DNA from: Lentisphaerota bacterium
GTDB taxonomy: Bacteria; Verrucomicrobiota; Kiritimatiellia; CAIQIC01; Lenti-01
Length of the DNA: 64,000 nt
Direction of reading: 5' to 3'
Assembly: GCA_012514035.1 (NCBI GenBank)
Contig: JAAZBB010000003.1
Span: 23,620 to 87,619 of the forward strand
The notes under the pieces were generated by a model. It searched no databases, was not told where the DNA came from, and worked only from the letters and a program-made list of their open reading frames with translations. Below are positions 44,983 through 55,086 of the stretch, in pieces; within the stretch, counting starts at the first letter, position 1, and each line of letters begins with the position of its first letter. A program made the translations under genes and the position numbers.

Positions 44983-47055
44983 ATGAAACCGGACCTGCCA
45001 ACCCGAACAAGAACCGCCGGGCTCCTGCTGGCGCTGCTGTCCGCTCTGACGCTGGCCCTCTTCTGGCCGGCCTCCGGCTACGACTTTGTCAAGCTGGACG
45101 ACGACCAATACATTTGCCTGAACCCGCACGTGCTGACCGGCCTTGCACCCGATAACCTCCGCTGGGCCTTTACCACCATTTATCAGAACTGGTGGCTGCC
45201 TCTGCTCTGGATCTCCTACATGGCAGATACCCAGTGGTTTGGTCCCGAACCTTTCGGTTACCACCTGACGAACATCCTGCTGCATACAGTCACTGCCGCC
45301 CTCCTCTTCTGGTTCCTGTTCCGCTCGACCGGCTCCCGTTGGCGCAGTTTATTTGCCGCCGCCTGCTTTGCCATCCATCCTCTGCGGGTCGAGTCCGTCG
45401 CCTGGATTTCTGAACGAAAGGATGTCCTCAGCGGGCTGTTCTTCTGCCTCGCCCTGCTGGCCCATGTGCGCCAGGCGGAACGGCCCTCGGCAATCCGGCT
45501 GGGCCTGGTGCACCTGTGGATGCTGCTCGGGTTGATGTCCAAGTCCATACTGGTAATCCTGCCGCCCCTGCTTCTTCTGCTGGATTACTGGCCGCTGGCC
45601 CGGGCCGGCGACCCCGGACGCCGCACAACATGGCCCCGGTGGCGCCGACTGCTGTTGGAGAAATCGGGTTTATTCGTACTGGCCCTGGTGTTCATCGCCT
45701 TGAATCTGCATACGCATCATTCCACGCTGGTCAACCGCGACGGCACAACCTGGCTGCAGCGTCTGGGATTGATTTTCCCCAATTACTGGGACTATCTCGC
45801 GAAAATCGCTTGGCCCGCGAAACTTTCCGTCATCTATCCTCCCCGAGATTTGGTGAATTGGCCGCTGTCTCTCGTTGCCGTGACGGCGCTCGTTGCCGTC
45901 ACGCTACTTCTCCTGCGTCACCGCCAAAAATGTCCCTATGCACCGGTCGGCTGGTTGTGGTTCCTGGTGGCGCTTGGTCCCGTCATCCGCGGCATCCGCT
46001 TCGACGACATGCTCGCCTACGCCGACCGCTACACCTATCTGCCCTCCATCGGCCTGGGCATCGCCCTCGTCTGGGGGGCGGGTGACCTGATTTCATTGCG
46101 GCCAAAGCTCAAAACCCCCGTGATTGCGGCCGGCCTGGCACTCCTGGCTGCGTGGGGCATCCGAAGCCGCCTTCAACTCCCCTACTGGAAGGAATCCTTC
46201 ACGACCTTTTCGGAGTTGATCGATTTTGCGCCGGACCATTTTGCCGCCAACAGCGCCTACGGCTTTGCCCTGCTGGAAAAGGGCCGGGTGGAGGAAGCGC
46301 TGGTGTATTTCGCCCGCGCGGCGGAGATCAAGCCCAAGAACACCCAAGCCCCCGCCGACTATGCCGACGCCCTGCTCCGCCTCGGGCGCAACGACGAGGC
46401 CATCGCCTGGCTGCAACAAGCCCTGGCGGAGCGCGATCCAAACTGCCCCGTCCTGAACAGCCTGCTGGCGTTCGCCTGGCTGGATGTCGGCCGCGCCGAC
46501 CTGGCCATTCTCCCGCTGCGCAAGGCGCTGGCACACCAGCCCCGCAACCTCGGCTGGCGCATCGAACTGATCCGCGCCCTGTTCGAAACCGGCCACGAGC
46601 CTGCCGCCTTCGAAGAAATCCGGAGCCTGCAGGGCGAGGGGTATGTCGGAATCCGCGGCTTTGACGACCTGATCCCGCACTATGTGAACTGGTGGAGCAG
46701 CGGGGAGAAAAGACACGCCTGGAATTTCTTTCAAAGCGCCCTGCGCACCCGTCCCGACCACCTTGGCCTGTTGAACACCGCCGCATGGCTGCTGGCCACC
46801 GATTCGGCCCCACCCGCACCGCCCGAGGAGGCCGTTCGCCTCGCCCGCCGCGCGGTCAATCTTGCGCCCGCCCCCCATCCGGGGCTGCTCGACACTTTGG
46901 CAGCGGCCCTGGCCGCCACCGGCGACATTGAGCGCGCACAACAAACCGCACGTCAGGCCCTCGCGCTCGCCCGGCAAGGCCAGGATCCAGCCCTCGTGGC
47001 CCGCATTCAAGCGCGCCTCGCTGTTTATCGTGCGGGACAACCCTGGCGTGAATAG
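44983..47055 (+). CDS. TMTC-like GT-C membrane protein with TPR domain (1 of 3)
   Basis: The 690-residue protein joins about ten membrane spans (residues 1-420) to C-terminal TPR repeats (about 430-680). Hallmarks of the TMTC/DUF1736-type family are an acidic first loop (GYDFVKLDDDQYICLNPHV) and AIHPLRVESVAWISERKDVLSG. Eukaryotic TMTCs are O-mannosyltransferases using dolichol-phosphate mannose, so a lipid-phosphate-sugar-dependent glycosyltransferase role is inferred. I place the start at the ATG at 44983; there is no strong Shine-Dalgarno. It is the only one of the three on the plus strand. Confidence 0.75.
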   Translation: MKPDLPTRTRTAGLLLALLSALTLALFWPASGYDFVKLDDDQYICLNPHVLTGLAPDNLRWAFTTIYQNWWLPLLWISYMADTQWFGPEPFGYHLTNILLHTVTAALLFWFLFRSTGSRWRSLFAAACFAIHPLRVESVAWISERKDVLSGLFFCLALLAHVRQAERPSAIRLGLVHLWMLLGLMSKSILVILPPLLLLLDYWPLARAGDPGRRTTWPRWRRLLLEKSGLFVLALVFIALNLHTHHSTLVNRDGTTWLQRLGLIFPNYWDYLAKIAWPAKLSVIYPPRDLVNWPLSLVAVTALVAVTLLLLRHRQKCPYAPVGWLWFLVALGPVIRGIRFDDMLAYADRYTYLPSIGLGIALVWGAGDLISLRPKLKTPVIAAGLALLAAWGIRSRLQLPYWKESFTTFSELIDFAPDHFAANSAYGFALLEKGRVEEALVYFARAAEIKPKNTQAPADYADALLRLGRNDEAIAWLQQALAERDPNCPVLNSLLAFAWLDVGRADLAILPLRKALAHQPRNLGWRIELIRALFETGHEPAAFEEIRSLQGEGYVGIRGFDDLIPHYVNWWSSGEKRHAWNFFQSALRTRPDHLGLLNTAAWLLATDSAPPAPPEEAVRLARRAVNLAPAPHPGLLDTLAAALAATGDIERAQQTARQALALARQGQDPALVARIQARLAVYRAGQPWRE

Positions 47056-47169
47056 CGCCGCCTCTATTCTCCTTCCCCGCCACGCGTCCCCCGGTCCCTC
47101 GCTTCTGCCGCGGCACTCTTCGGCGAGATGGTTGTTCATTTCCCGATCCGACGCGTCCTGCGGGCGCAT

Positions 47170-49236
47170 CTACAAGGCCGGTCCCGGTGCCTCCACCACA
47201 TAGACCAGCAGCGTACCGAATATCGGCTCCCCGTGAAACCGGTATCCCGGCTGGAGAGCGCGCTCCAACGCGCGGTCCCGTCGCAACCAGGCCGGCAGCG
47301 TCTCGGGACGTTCCAGCAGCCGGCCTCCCAGCGAGGCCCGCGCCCCTTCTTCGGATGGTTTCCCCGTCTTGACATAATGAAACATGCCAACCAATGGCGC
47401 GGAATATGGCAGCACCACATGGGTGATGCCCCGTGCGCGCACGATGCGCAAGGCTTCCTCGTCATCCGCGCCGCCAAAGAAATCGGAGGCCGCCTTCAGC
47501 CCGTCCAGGTTTTCCCAGTAATACGACGCCACGTTTGGAATGCCGCCATAGTAGTGCAGCCGCGCCGCCATGTGCGGACCGCCCATCACCCGGAATGTCC
47601 TCCCGGGGTCCATGGCGCCGAGTTTCTCCGCGAACTGCCGTTGGAGTATGGGCGCGATCAGCTCCCCGATCTGTTCTCTGGAAATGTCTCGCAGCAATAT
47701 GTCCTGGGCTTGCAGATGCAGGAAGTACCCCGCTTGTCCGACCAGCGCCAGAAGCACTGCCAGGAGCCCCAGGCCGGCATGGCCGGTCTGGCCATGCCAC
47801 CGCCAGAGAACCGGCATAGCCACCACCGCCACCAATAGTCCGGTGCCCCCGAAGAAGTTGAGCCAGCGCGCCTGCCACAGGGTCAGGGCGGCATAACCCA
47901 TCGCCACCACCAAGACCATCGCGAGCACGGAACGCTCAGGGGGCAACGTTCGCCGATGCCAGGCCAGGATGGCCACTCCGGCCACACCCAACGGCATCAG
48001 GCCGAAATCCTTCACGACATTCCACCAGAAAGCACCGGGATAAGCTGTCGCATAGGGCCGAAACTCGTCGATATACTGGTGCAGACGCTGCATCAGGGGA
48101 TCGCGCATAGCGTGCCAGTCGTTCGGGCCCCAAGCCAGCAGTGCCGGCAGCAGCAGCGCGCCGGCCCCCAAGGGACCCGCCCAGCGCAGCGATATTCCCC
48201 GCCCCTCGCGCCTCGCCGCCGACCACCGCGCAAGAAATTCCCCGATGCACACCCACGATAGTGCATGCAGCGGATGGTTCACCTCCAGCCGCATCCCGGG
48301 AAACCGCGGCGCATACTCCACCAGATAAAGCAGCAGCGCCGTGAGGGCTCCCGCCCACCCCCAGACCCGCCACAGACCGGGTTCATATTCCCATTCCGCT
48401 GTCACAGATTCCTTCCGTGGCAGCATCCACACCGACAGCCCCGCGCCAATGACCACCAATCCCCACCCCAGCAATTGCACCGAGGCCCCGATCCACAATC
48501 CCAAGCCGCCGAGAATGCCGGACGCCATGAAGAACCGGCGGGCCTCGCGGCGGTTCGGCGGAACCAGCGGCCGAAACCAAATAGCTCTTGCGCCTTCCTC
48601 CTCGTCGCCTCCTCTCCGGACCCAGCCTGTTCCGCCCAGCATAAGACAAAGCACCCCCGAGACCACGAACCCCAGTTGCAACCCATGGTGGTCCGGGCGC
48701 AACGGATGGAACGCCCACGAAATCGCAACCATCGACGCGATATTCAACACCCAAACCATCGCGGGCGCCACCCCCAGCCGACGGCAAACCAACCCGCCTG
48801 TCCCGGCCAGCAGCAGAATCAACAGCCCCGGGCCCACCCAAATCGCCGCCTGCTCGATCGCGACGGACACTCCTTCGCCCGTCAATCCGTGCCGGATGCC
48901 GCCGGCCAGCAGCAGCAGCCACGAGACCGATTGGCTCCAATGCACCGGGCGGCCATCGGGCGGATTGTCCAACTGCGTGTGGCGGATGCGCCACCTCCCC
49001 GTCGCCGCCATCTCCCGTGCATAGGCCACCCAGTAGTAGGCATCGTTGTCCATGAAGATTCGGCCCGGGCTCTCTGACGCCGGCACATCCACCCAGCCCA
49101 CGCCGCGGAATTGCGCGGCATATTCTTCAACGGCACGGTCCCAGCGAAAGGTCCCCCATGCCAGCCAGGCAGCCACCGCCACGAGCAGGACGAAATACAG
49201 GCCGGGCCCGATGTCCGAATGGCACGCGGATTTCAT
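47170..49236 (-). CDS. STT3-like GT-C membrane protein (paralogue B)
   Basis: The 688-residue protein has about a dozen membrane spans and a soluble C-terminal domain. An acidic motif follows the first span (FMDNDAYYWVAYAREM). LDNPPDGRPVHWSQ comes next, and HPLRPDHHGLQ near residue 165. These match the first DxD-like loop, the xxPxGxxxHW segment and the DHH motif of archaeal AglB/STT3. YYWENLDGLKAASDFF near residue 580 is shared with paralogue C. I infer a lipid-linked sugar transferase; the sugar and acceptor are unknown. It converges with the TMTC-like gene 1. Confidence 0.7.
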   Translation of the reverse strand: MKSACHSDIGPGLYFVLLVAVAAWLAWGTFRWDRAVEEYAAQFRGVGWVDVPASESPGRIFMDNDAYYWVAYAREMAATGRWRIRHTQLDNPPDGRPVHWSQSVSWLLLLAGGIRHGLTGEGVSVAIEQAAIWVGPGLLILLLAGTGGLVCRRLGVAPAMVWVLNIASMVAISWAFHPLRPDHHGLQLGFVVSGVLCLMLGGTGWVRRGGDEEEGARAIWFRPLVPPNRREARRFFMASGILGGLGLWIGASVQLLGWGLVVIGAGLSVWMLPRKESVTAEWEYEPGLWRVWGWAGALTALLLYLVEYAPRFPGMRLEVNHPLHALSWVCIGEFLARWSAARREGRGISLRWAGPLGAGALLLPALLAWGPNDWHAMRDPLMQRLHQYIDEFRPYATAYPGAFWWNVVKDFGLMPLGVAGVAILAWHRRTLPPERSVLAMVLVVAMGYAALTLWQARWLNFFGGTGLLVAVVAMPVLWRWHGQTGHAGLGLLAVLLALVGQAGYFLHLQAQDILLRDISREQIGELIAPILQRQFAEKLGAMDPGRTFRVMGGPHMAARLHYYGGIPNVASYYWENLDGLKAASDFFGGADDEEALRIVRARGITHVVLPYSAPLVGMFHYVKTGKPSEEGARASLGGRLLERPETLPAWLRRDRALERALQPGYRFHGEPIFGTLLVYVVEAPGPAL

Positions 49237-49354
49237 CTGTTTAACCTACCAACTCAACCATCCCCGGGACAAGCCTGGGGGATTCCCAGCCCACATCCAC
49301 CGGCCTTGCGCCGGGATGCATAAGGCTGCGGCGCAACTTCCGTTGCCCCGCCGT

Positions 49355-49387
49355 TAAAAGAAAAGAGCGGCCTTGCGGCCGCTCTTT
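49355..49387 (-). terminator. Terminator of the PEP-CTERM gene
   Basis: A perfect 11-bp stem (AAAGAGCGGCC, 49362-49372, with 49377-49387) closes a TTGC loop. On the minus strand it is followed by TCTTTTAA, a usable U-tract, 22 bp after the PEP-CTERM stop. Confidence 0.8.
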
Positions 49388-49408
49388 GCATCATCCCTTG
49401 CGGGGTGA

Positions 49409-50065
49409 TTATTTCTTCATCTTGCGGCGGAGGACCATCGCCAGCGCGCCGAGGCCCAGCAGGCTCATCGTGGCCGGTTCGGGAATCGTCTGGGTGACCG
49501 CGCCAGCCACCGAAAAACCGGCGCTGGTGAAGCCCCAGCCGCCGGTCGAGGTCTGGCCGCTGGCATAGTAGCGCAGATACACGGTGGAGGAGGCCGGAAT
49601 GTTCTGCAGAGCAGAAGTGCCCGAGAAGTCGAAATCGCTGGTGCCATTGCCGACGCGACTGACCGCGTTGTCGATCAAGGTGTAGCTGCTATCATCGAAG
49701 CTGTACGCCCATTGATGGCTCACGCCCGGGGTGGGGCTGAACGTGGATGTGCCGGCAAAATCGCCCGAGATGGAATTCAGCGAGAGCTCATAACCGGTAG
49801 CCGCCGCCAGAGAGATCTGGTAGAAGTCCGTGTTCGCCACGTTAATTCCATTGTTCTGGAATCCCGTCGTGCGGAATCCAGCACCGGTGGTTGCCGGAGC
49901 GCCAGCACCGCGGGTCAGGGTGACCGTACCCGCCAAATTGGCATCCTGGCTGTCGGCATCCTGACTAACCTGCGAACTGACCGGGAACGTCCAGGTCGCA
50001 ATGACCTCGGCTTGCGCCACCGCCGCGATGGCAAAAACCATCAACACCGCCATTAACTTCTTCAT
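49409..50065 (-). CDS. PEP-CTERM sorting domain protein
   Basis: The 218-residue protein has a signal peptide (MKKLMAVLMVFAIAAVAQA) and a beta-rich middle rich in Ser, Thr, Gly and Asn, a plausible target for O-glycosylation. It ends in the PEP-CTERM tail PEPATMSLLGLGALAMVLRR plus KMKK. Such tails are removed by exosortase, which is not encoded in this window. GAGGAG lies seven bases before the ATG at 50065. It has its own terminator and lies between STT3-like and TMTC-like genes, which suggests that it may be a substrate. Confidence 0.93.
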   Translation of the reverse strand: MKKLMAVLMVFAIAAVAQAEVIATWTFPVSSQVSQDADSQDANLAGTVTLTRGAGAPATTGAGFRTTGFQNNGINVANTDFYQISLAAATGYELSLNSISGDFAGTSTFSPTPGVSHQWAYSFDDSSYTLIDNAVSRVGNGTSDFDFSGTSALQNIPASSTVYLRYYASGQTSTGGWGFTSAGFSVAGAVTQTIPEPATMSLLGLGALAMVLRRKMKK

Positions 50066-50138
50066 TCGTTTTCTCCTCATCCTTTTGTTTTCATTTATTA
50101 AATCGCTGCGGGAAACACAGCTTTCACCAACGTGGGCA

Positions 50139-50160
50139 TTCTCACCTACTGAGGCGAGAA
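50139..50160. promoter_or_regulatory. Hairpin in the leader region of the PEP-CTERM gene
   Basis: TTCTCACCT (50139-50147) pairs with AGGCGAGAA (50152-50160), one pair being a wobble, around a 4-nt loop. It lies about 75 bp upstream of the PEP-CTERM start and may be a leader structure or the tail of an upstream unit. No sigma-54 promoter of the type reported for some PEP-CTERM genes is visible. Confidence 0.3.
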
Positions 50161-50270
50161 AACCAAGTTAATTTTATGTTTTTATTTTCATATCGTTTTA
50201 CCTGCCGGAATGAATGGTTTTCTTCCCTGAGGCACGCGCGCGCACGGCATGGGAACCTTGCCGGTTCGGT

Positions 50271-52028
50271 TCATTCGCGCCACATCTGGCCCTGGCCATA
50301 CGCATCCAGCCGGGCCTGGATGCGCTGGCGCAGTGTCCGTCCTGCGGCATCTGCGGGAACCTGGGCCACCGCTTCCTGGGCGGCCAAAACGGCACCCGCG
50401 AAATCGCCGTTGGCGGCCAGCGCCAGTCCCAGGGTATCGAGCACGGAAGCATCCGGAGGGTCGGCAAGCGCCGCGGCGCGCCGGGCCAGTGCCAGAGCTT
50501 CTGTCGCCCGTTCCGGACTGCAGGCCGGATCCGCGGCCAGCAGCCAGGCCACGTTGTTGAGCGCCTTGACGTGGTCCGGGGTGTCCTCCGCCGCGATCCG
50601 ATAATGCCGGAGCGCATCCGTCGTCCGGCCCTGCTGGAGATAGAGGTTGGCAAGATTGAAGTTGGCTTCGTTGTGACGGGGTTTAAGCGTCAGACTGCGC
50701 AACAGGTTGACCTGGGCCTCCGCCTCCCTGCCCTCCGATGCCTGCCAGACGCCCAGGCTTCCCCACGCGCGTCCATTGCGGTCGGCCACCTTGACAGCCC
50801 GCGCAAACAGCGCCTCGCTGTTGCGCCAGATCTCCAATTGCCGCCACGCACCCCAGGCCAGCGCCAAGGTCAACACCGCGGCGAGCACATGGAACCATCC
50901 GCCGGGCCGCGCCCGAACCGCTGCCCCCGCCAGCACCACGGTCAGCCCGACATGCGGCAGGTAGGTGAACCGGTCCCCGGCCCCCTCCGTGGTGCCGACC
51001 CAGATGAATCCGATGGACGGCACAAGCATGCCGAGGAACCACAACCATCCTACCAGTCCAGCGGGATGCCGCTGCCGGCAACCCCAGGCACCTGCCGTCA
51101 GCAGGCCCAGCACCACCAAGGCCAGCACCAGCATCTCGACTGTAAACTGCGGACGGTTGTAGAGCACCGATAAATCTGCCGGCCAGACCGTTTGCCACAG
51201 GTAGGCCAGGTAGTTCCGGGGAAGAAGCCCCAGCCGCAGAAGCAGCGGGGGCTGCGGCGTGGCCAGCCGCCCCGGCCCAAAATTCGCAAACCACGACACC
51301 GCCCCCAACGCCAGCGCCAGCAGCCAAAACGGCCATTTTTCCATGACCAGCCGGAAACCCCTGGCCCGGATGTCCGCCCACTCCCACCGGACACGTCCCA
51401 GCGGCCACACGTCCAGCAGTAGCAGGACGAACGGCACCGTGACCAGCACCGGTTTGACCAGCAGCCCCAGGGCAAGGCACCCCGCCGCGGTCCAGGTCCA
51501 GCCGCGCGACGGCCGTCCACCCGCCTGCGCGCGCCCATAAGCCAGCAGGCACAGGAAGAAAAACAGTCCGCTCAGCACGTCCTTGCGCTCGGTAATCCAC
51601 GCCACGCTTTCCACCCGCAGGGGATGCACCGCCCACAGCAGCGCCGCCCAGAAGGCCGCCCACCGCCGGCCCGTCCAGCGCCGCAGCATCCAGAACACCA
51701 AGGCCGCGTTCAGCGCATGCAGCAGGACATTCGTGGCGTGGAAGCCCCACGGCTCCGGACCAAACAGCGTGCCGTCGAGCATGAAGGACATCCAAAGCAA
51801 GGGGGCCCAGTAGCCCAGCAGGTTCGTCGTCCAGGCCCACTTCAGCGACTCCGCTGAAAAGCCGTCCCGGGTCATCGGATTCTCGCTGACGTAGGGCATA
51901 TCGTCGAGTCCGACGAAATCAAAGCCCATGGCCGGCGCGAACAGGGCCAGCGTAACCGCAATCAACGCCCAGGCCAGCAGCCCGTCTTCATGGCGTCTTG
52001 CCCCGACGTGAAGAGCAGTCCGGTTCAT
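50271..52028 (-). CDS. TMTC-like GT-C membrane protein with TPR domain (2 of 3)
   Basis: The 585-residue protein shares the layout of the other two. The acidic loop is FDFVGLDDMPYVSENPM. LFGPEPWGFHATNVLLHALNA and AVHPLRVESVAWITERKDV follow. Membrane spans reach about residue 390, and a shorter TPR region ends near 560. The ATG at 52028 follows AGGA eight bases upstream. It lies 76 bp downstream of the third copy and shares long near-identical DNA stretches with it, so the pair arose by tandem duplication. Confidence 0.75.
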   Translation of the reverse strand: MNRTALHVGARRHEDGLLAWALIAVTLALFAPAMGFDFVGLDDMPYVSENPMTRDGFSAESLKWAWTTNLLGYWAPLLWMSFMLDGTLFGPEPWGFHATNVLLHALNAALVFWMLRRWTGRRWAAFWAALLWAVHPLRVESVAWITERKDVLSGLFFFLCLLAYGRAQAGGRPSRGWTWTAAGCLALGLLVKPVLVTVPFVLLLLDVWPLGRVRWEWADIRARGFRLVMEKWPFWLLALALGAVSWFANFGPGRLATPQPPLLLRLGLLPRNYLAYLWQTVWPADLSVLYNRPQFTVEMLVLALVVLGLLTAGAWGCRQRHPAGLVGWLWFLGMLVPSIGFIWVGTTEGAGDRFTYLPHVGLTVVLAGAAVRARPGGWFHVLAAVLTLALAWGAWRQLEIWRNSEALFARAVKVADRNGRAWGSLGVWQASEGREAEAQVNLLRSLTLKPRHNEANFNLANLYLQQGRTTDALRHYRIAAEDTPDHVKALNNVAWLLAADPACSPERATEALALARRAAALADPPDASVLDTLGLALAANGDFAGAVLAAQEAVAQVPADAAGRTLRQRIQARLDAYGQGQMWRE

Positions 52029-52104
52029 GCCCGTGATCCTGTCCGCTTCGCGCCCGGATTCCCCGCCGGGCTGAACTGTGCGTGGGAAGACATCGTCGTG
52101 CCGT

Positions 52105-54192
52105 TCATTCCCGCCAGGGCTGCTGCCGGTGATACGTTGCCAGACGGGCATCGATACGCCGCGCCAGCTGCGCTTGTCCTTGTGCCTCGGCCGCGTGCCG
52201 AGCCCGTGCCGCCGTTTTTACCGCCGCATCGAAATCGCCGCGCGCGGCCAGGACCGCCGCCCACGTGTCCTGCACGGCGGCATTCTGTTCCCCGGCGAGG
52301 CCAACGGCCCGCCGCGCATATTCCTCCGCATCCGCCAGAGCGTCCGGGGGCGCATCGCCATCTGTGGCCGCCAGCCAAGCCAGGTTGTTCAGCAACGGAA
52401 TGCAGTCGGGCTGTGCCTCGATCAGCCGCCGGAAATATTCCCACGCATATGGCCGAGCGCCGTCCCGCCAGCGCTGCAGGTAGAACGGATACAGATCATC
52501 CGCGGTACGGATTGGCCGTCCGGGCCAGGTCATCAACCGCGCGGCGTGCTCCCGGGCTTTGTCCTCCGCACCGGACTCGAAGCAGGCCCGGACAAGTTCC
52601 ACCCGGTACTCCTCCGTGCCGGGCTCCAGGGCCAAGGCCTGGTTCAGATGCCAGATCGCATCAGGCAGATGGCCGGCATGCAGACAGGCCATGCCGGCGG
52701 CGGCGTGAATCAACGGAGTCGCACGGACATCGTATCGGGCGGGCGCGAGCAGGTCCAAGGCCCGGGAAGCCTGCCCGGCCAGCGCCCAATCGTAGGCGGC
52801 TTTCCCCATGACCTCCGGCCGATTCCGGGCCGAAACCTCCCAGGCCCGGCGATAATGTTCCTGCGCCTCCGCTGCCCGGCCGGCTTCTGCGAGCCAGATC
52901 CCCCGGTTGAGATTGGCCTGGAAATGATCCGGCATGACTTCCAGAACGCGACCAAACAAGGTGCCGGAATGTTGCCAAATGGGCAGTTGGCGCAGGGTGG
53001 CCACCCCCGCGCCCAGAACGGACACGCTCCCGGCCACAATCCATAGACACCGGCCCCGTCCGAACCGGGGCAGAGCACAGACGACGGCCAGCATCAGCCC
53101 CATGGCGGGTAGATAGGAAAAGCGATCCCCCGCCCCTTCCGTCGTGCCCATCCAGAAGAAACCGATGGACGGCACCAGCATGACCAGAAACCAAACCCAT
53201 CCCGACAAGACGCCCGGCCGATGCAAACGTACCTGCCATGCCGCCGCGGACAGCCCCAGCAGAATCATCGCCGCTACGACCAGGCGAACCGCATGGAATT
53301 CCGGACGCGGATACAATACGGAAAGCCCCGCAGGCCAGACCGTCTGCTGGAGATATACCAGGTAGTTGCCCGGGATCAGTCTCAACCGCTCCCCCCAGCC
53401 GGGCATGTGCGCATGGAGCAGACCGGCCGTTACATTGGTCCGCCACACCACCGCACCCAATCCCAGCGCCAGCAGGACAAACGGCCACTTTTCGCACGCA
53501 AGCCGCCCGCCCTCCTTCCGGAACGAGGTGCAGGTCCATTCCATCCGACGCAGTGGTCCGGCATCCAGCAGCAGCAGCACAACCGGAACCGTTACCAGCA
53601 CCGGTTTCACCAGCAAACCCGCGCCCAGAAACGCGACTGCGGCCCAAACCCATCGCCGTCCGGGCCGCCCCGACGTCACGCCGCGGGTGTAGGCCTGCAA
53701 ACCAAGCAGAAAAAACAGACCGCTGAATACATCCTTGCGCTCCGCAATCCACGCCACGCTTTCCACCCGCAGGGGATGCGCCGCCCACAACAGCGCCGCC
53801 CAGAAGGCCGCCCAGCGCCGGTCTGTCCAGCGGCAGAGCAGTGCGAACAGCAGCACCCCGTTGAGGGCATGCAACAGGACGTTTGTGAGATGGAATCCCC
53901 AGGGCTCGGGACCGAACAGGGTGCCATCGACCATATAGGACAACCACAGCAACGGCGCCCAATGCCCCACCACGACCGCTGTCCACGCCCACGCCCACGA
54001 CTCCCGGGTGAATCCGTTCCGGGTCATAGGATTCTCGGCCACATAGGCCTCGTCGTCCAGCCCGACGAAATCGTAGCCAATGGCCGGCGCGAACAAGGCC
54101 AGCGTGGCCACAAACAAAGCCCCCGCCAGAAGGCCGTTCAAATGCCGCTGGCACCAGGCTGAAATGGGCAGCCGACTCATGGCTGAACTCAT
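52105..54192 (-). CDS. TMTC-like GT-C membrane protein with TPR domain (3 of 3)
   Basis: The 695-residue protein has the acidic loop YDFVGLDDEAYVAENPM. LFGPEPWGFHLTNVLLHALNG and AAHPLRVESVAWIAERKDVFSG follow. Spans reach about residue 400, then a TPR domain runs to the end. Two ATGs (54192 and 54180) are possible; AAGAAGGG is close to the first. It is about 110 residues longer than its tandem neighbour, the extra length lying in the TPR region. It follows the GT2 gene by 147 bp in the same direction. Confidence 0.75.
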   Translation of the reverse strand: MSSAMSRLPISAWCQRHLNGLLAGALFVATLALFAPAIGYDFVGLDDEAYVAENPMTRNGFTRESWAWAWTAVVVGHWAPLLWLSYMVDGTLFGPEPWGFHLTNVLLHALNGVLLFALLCRWTDRRWAAFWAALLWAAHPLRVESVAWIAERKDVFSGLFFLLGLQAYTRGVTSGRPGRRWVWAAVAFLGAGLLVKPVLVTVPVVLLLLDAGPLRRMEWTCTSFRKEGGRLACEKWPFVLLALGLGAVVWRTNVTAGLLHAHMPGWGERLRLIPGNYLVYLQQTVWPAGLSVLYPRPEFHAVRLVVAAMILLGLSAAAWQVRLHRPGVLSGWVWFLVMLVPSIGFFWMGTTEGAGDRFSYLPAMGLMLAVVCALPRFGRGRCLWIVAGSVSVLGAGVATLRQLPIWQHSGTLFGRVLEVMPDHFQANLNRGIWLAEAGRAAEAQEHYRRAWEVSARNRPEVMGKAAYDWALAGQASRALDLLAPARYDVRATPLIHAAAGMACLHAGHLPDAIWHLNQALALEPGTEEYRVELVRACFESGAEDKAREHAARLMTWPGRPIRTADDLYPFYLQRWRDGARPYAWEYFRRLIEAQPDCIPLLNNLAWLAATDGDAPPDALADAEEYARRAVGLAGEQNAAVQDTWAAVLAARGDFDAAVKTAARARHAAEAQGQAQLARRIDARLATYHRQQPWRE

Positions 54193-54339
54193 ACCCTTCT
54201 TGCCAAGGACAATGCCAGCGAAAACCAGAGCAAATCCGCAACCCGGCGCCCCTTCCGCAGTGAGGCCCCGGCAGGGTCACATCCGGACCGACCTGATCCT
54301 CCTGACTCGCCCCGGCAGGCGGACAGCGCGGCTCCGCCT

Positions 54340-55086
54340 TTACCCGGTGAACGCCGGCTTGAACCCCAGCCCCATTTTCGCCAGCCGGTAGGCCAGCGCC
54401 ACGCGGAGACAGCCGAAGCCGTAGCGGACGCTGCGACGGAAGTTGATCGAGGAGGCTTCGGAAAAATAGCGCGTGGGACAGCTCACTTCGGCAATGAAAA
54501 CGCCCCGCCAGAGGATCTGCGCCAGCATCTCGTTGTCGAAAACGAAGTCGTCGGAGTTGCGCTCCAGCGGCAGGCTTTCCAGCAGCTGCCGCGAAAACGC
54601 GCGGTAGCCCGTGTGGTACTCGGAAAGCTTCGCGCCCAGCAGCAGGTTTTCCCCCAGGGTCAACACGCGGTTCGCCGTGTATTTCCACCAGGGCATACCG
54701 CCCGTCAAGGCGCCTCCGCCCAGGATGCGCGAGCCCAGCACGCATTCGTACAATCCTCCGGCGATCATGCTGGCCATGGCGGGAATCAGCCTCGGCGTGT
54801 ACTGGTAATCCGGATGCACCATGATGACCACGTCAGCCCCCGCTTCCAATGCCAGCCGGTAACAGGTTTTCTGGTTTCCCCCGTAGCCGAGGTTCTTCTC
54901 GTGCACGTGCACCTGCGCGGCCGGGAGTGTCCTGGCCATCGCCGCCGTCTCGTCGCGGCTGGCGTCGTCCACCACGATCACGCGGTCCACCACTCCCTGC
55001 TCCATGACCTCGTCATAAGTTTTCCGCAGGGTTTTCGCCGCGTTGTACGCCGGCATCACCACCACGATCTTCCTGCCATTGATCAT
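54340..55086 (-). CDS. Family 2 glycosyltransferase resembling dolichol/polyprenyl-phosphate sugar synthase
   Basis: The 248-residue GT-A protein has VVVMPAYNAAKTL, VIVVDDASRDET (UDP/GDP-sugar-binding Asp pair), NLGYGGNQK and MVHPDYQYTP. The later TGYRAFSRQLLE region also fits DPM1/GtrB-like enzymes, which put mannose or glucose on a polyprenyl phosphate. It lacks the C-terminal membrane helices of GtrB. GGAGG precedes the ATG at 55086. It heads the run of TMTC-like genes, which fits a role as their donor-making enzyme. Confidence 0.85.
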   Translation of the reverse strand: MINGRKIVVVMPAYNAAKTLRKTYDEVMEQGVVDRVIVVDDASRDETAAMARTLPAAQVHVHEKNLGYGGNQKTCYRLALEAGADVVIMVHPDYQYTPRLIPAMASMIAGGLYECVLGSRILGGGALTGGMPWWKYTANRVLTLGENLLLGAKLSEYHTGYRAFSRQLLESLPLERNSDDFVFDNEMLAQILWRGVFIAEVSCPTRYFSEASSINFRRSVRYGFGCLRVALAYRLAKMGLGFKPAFTG

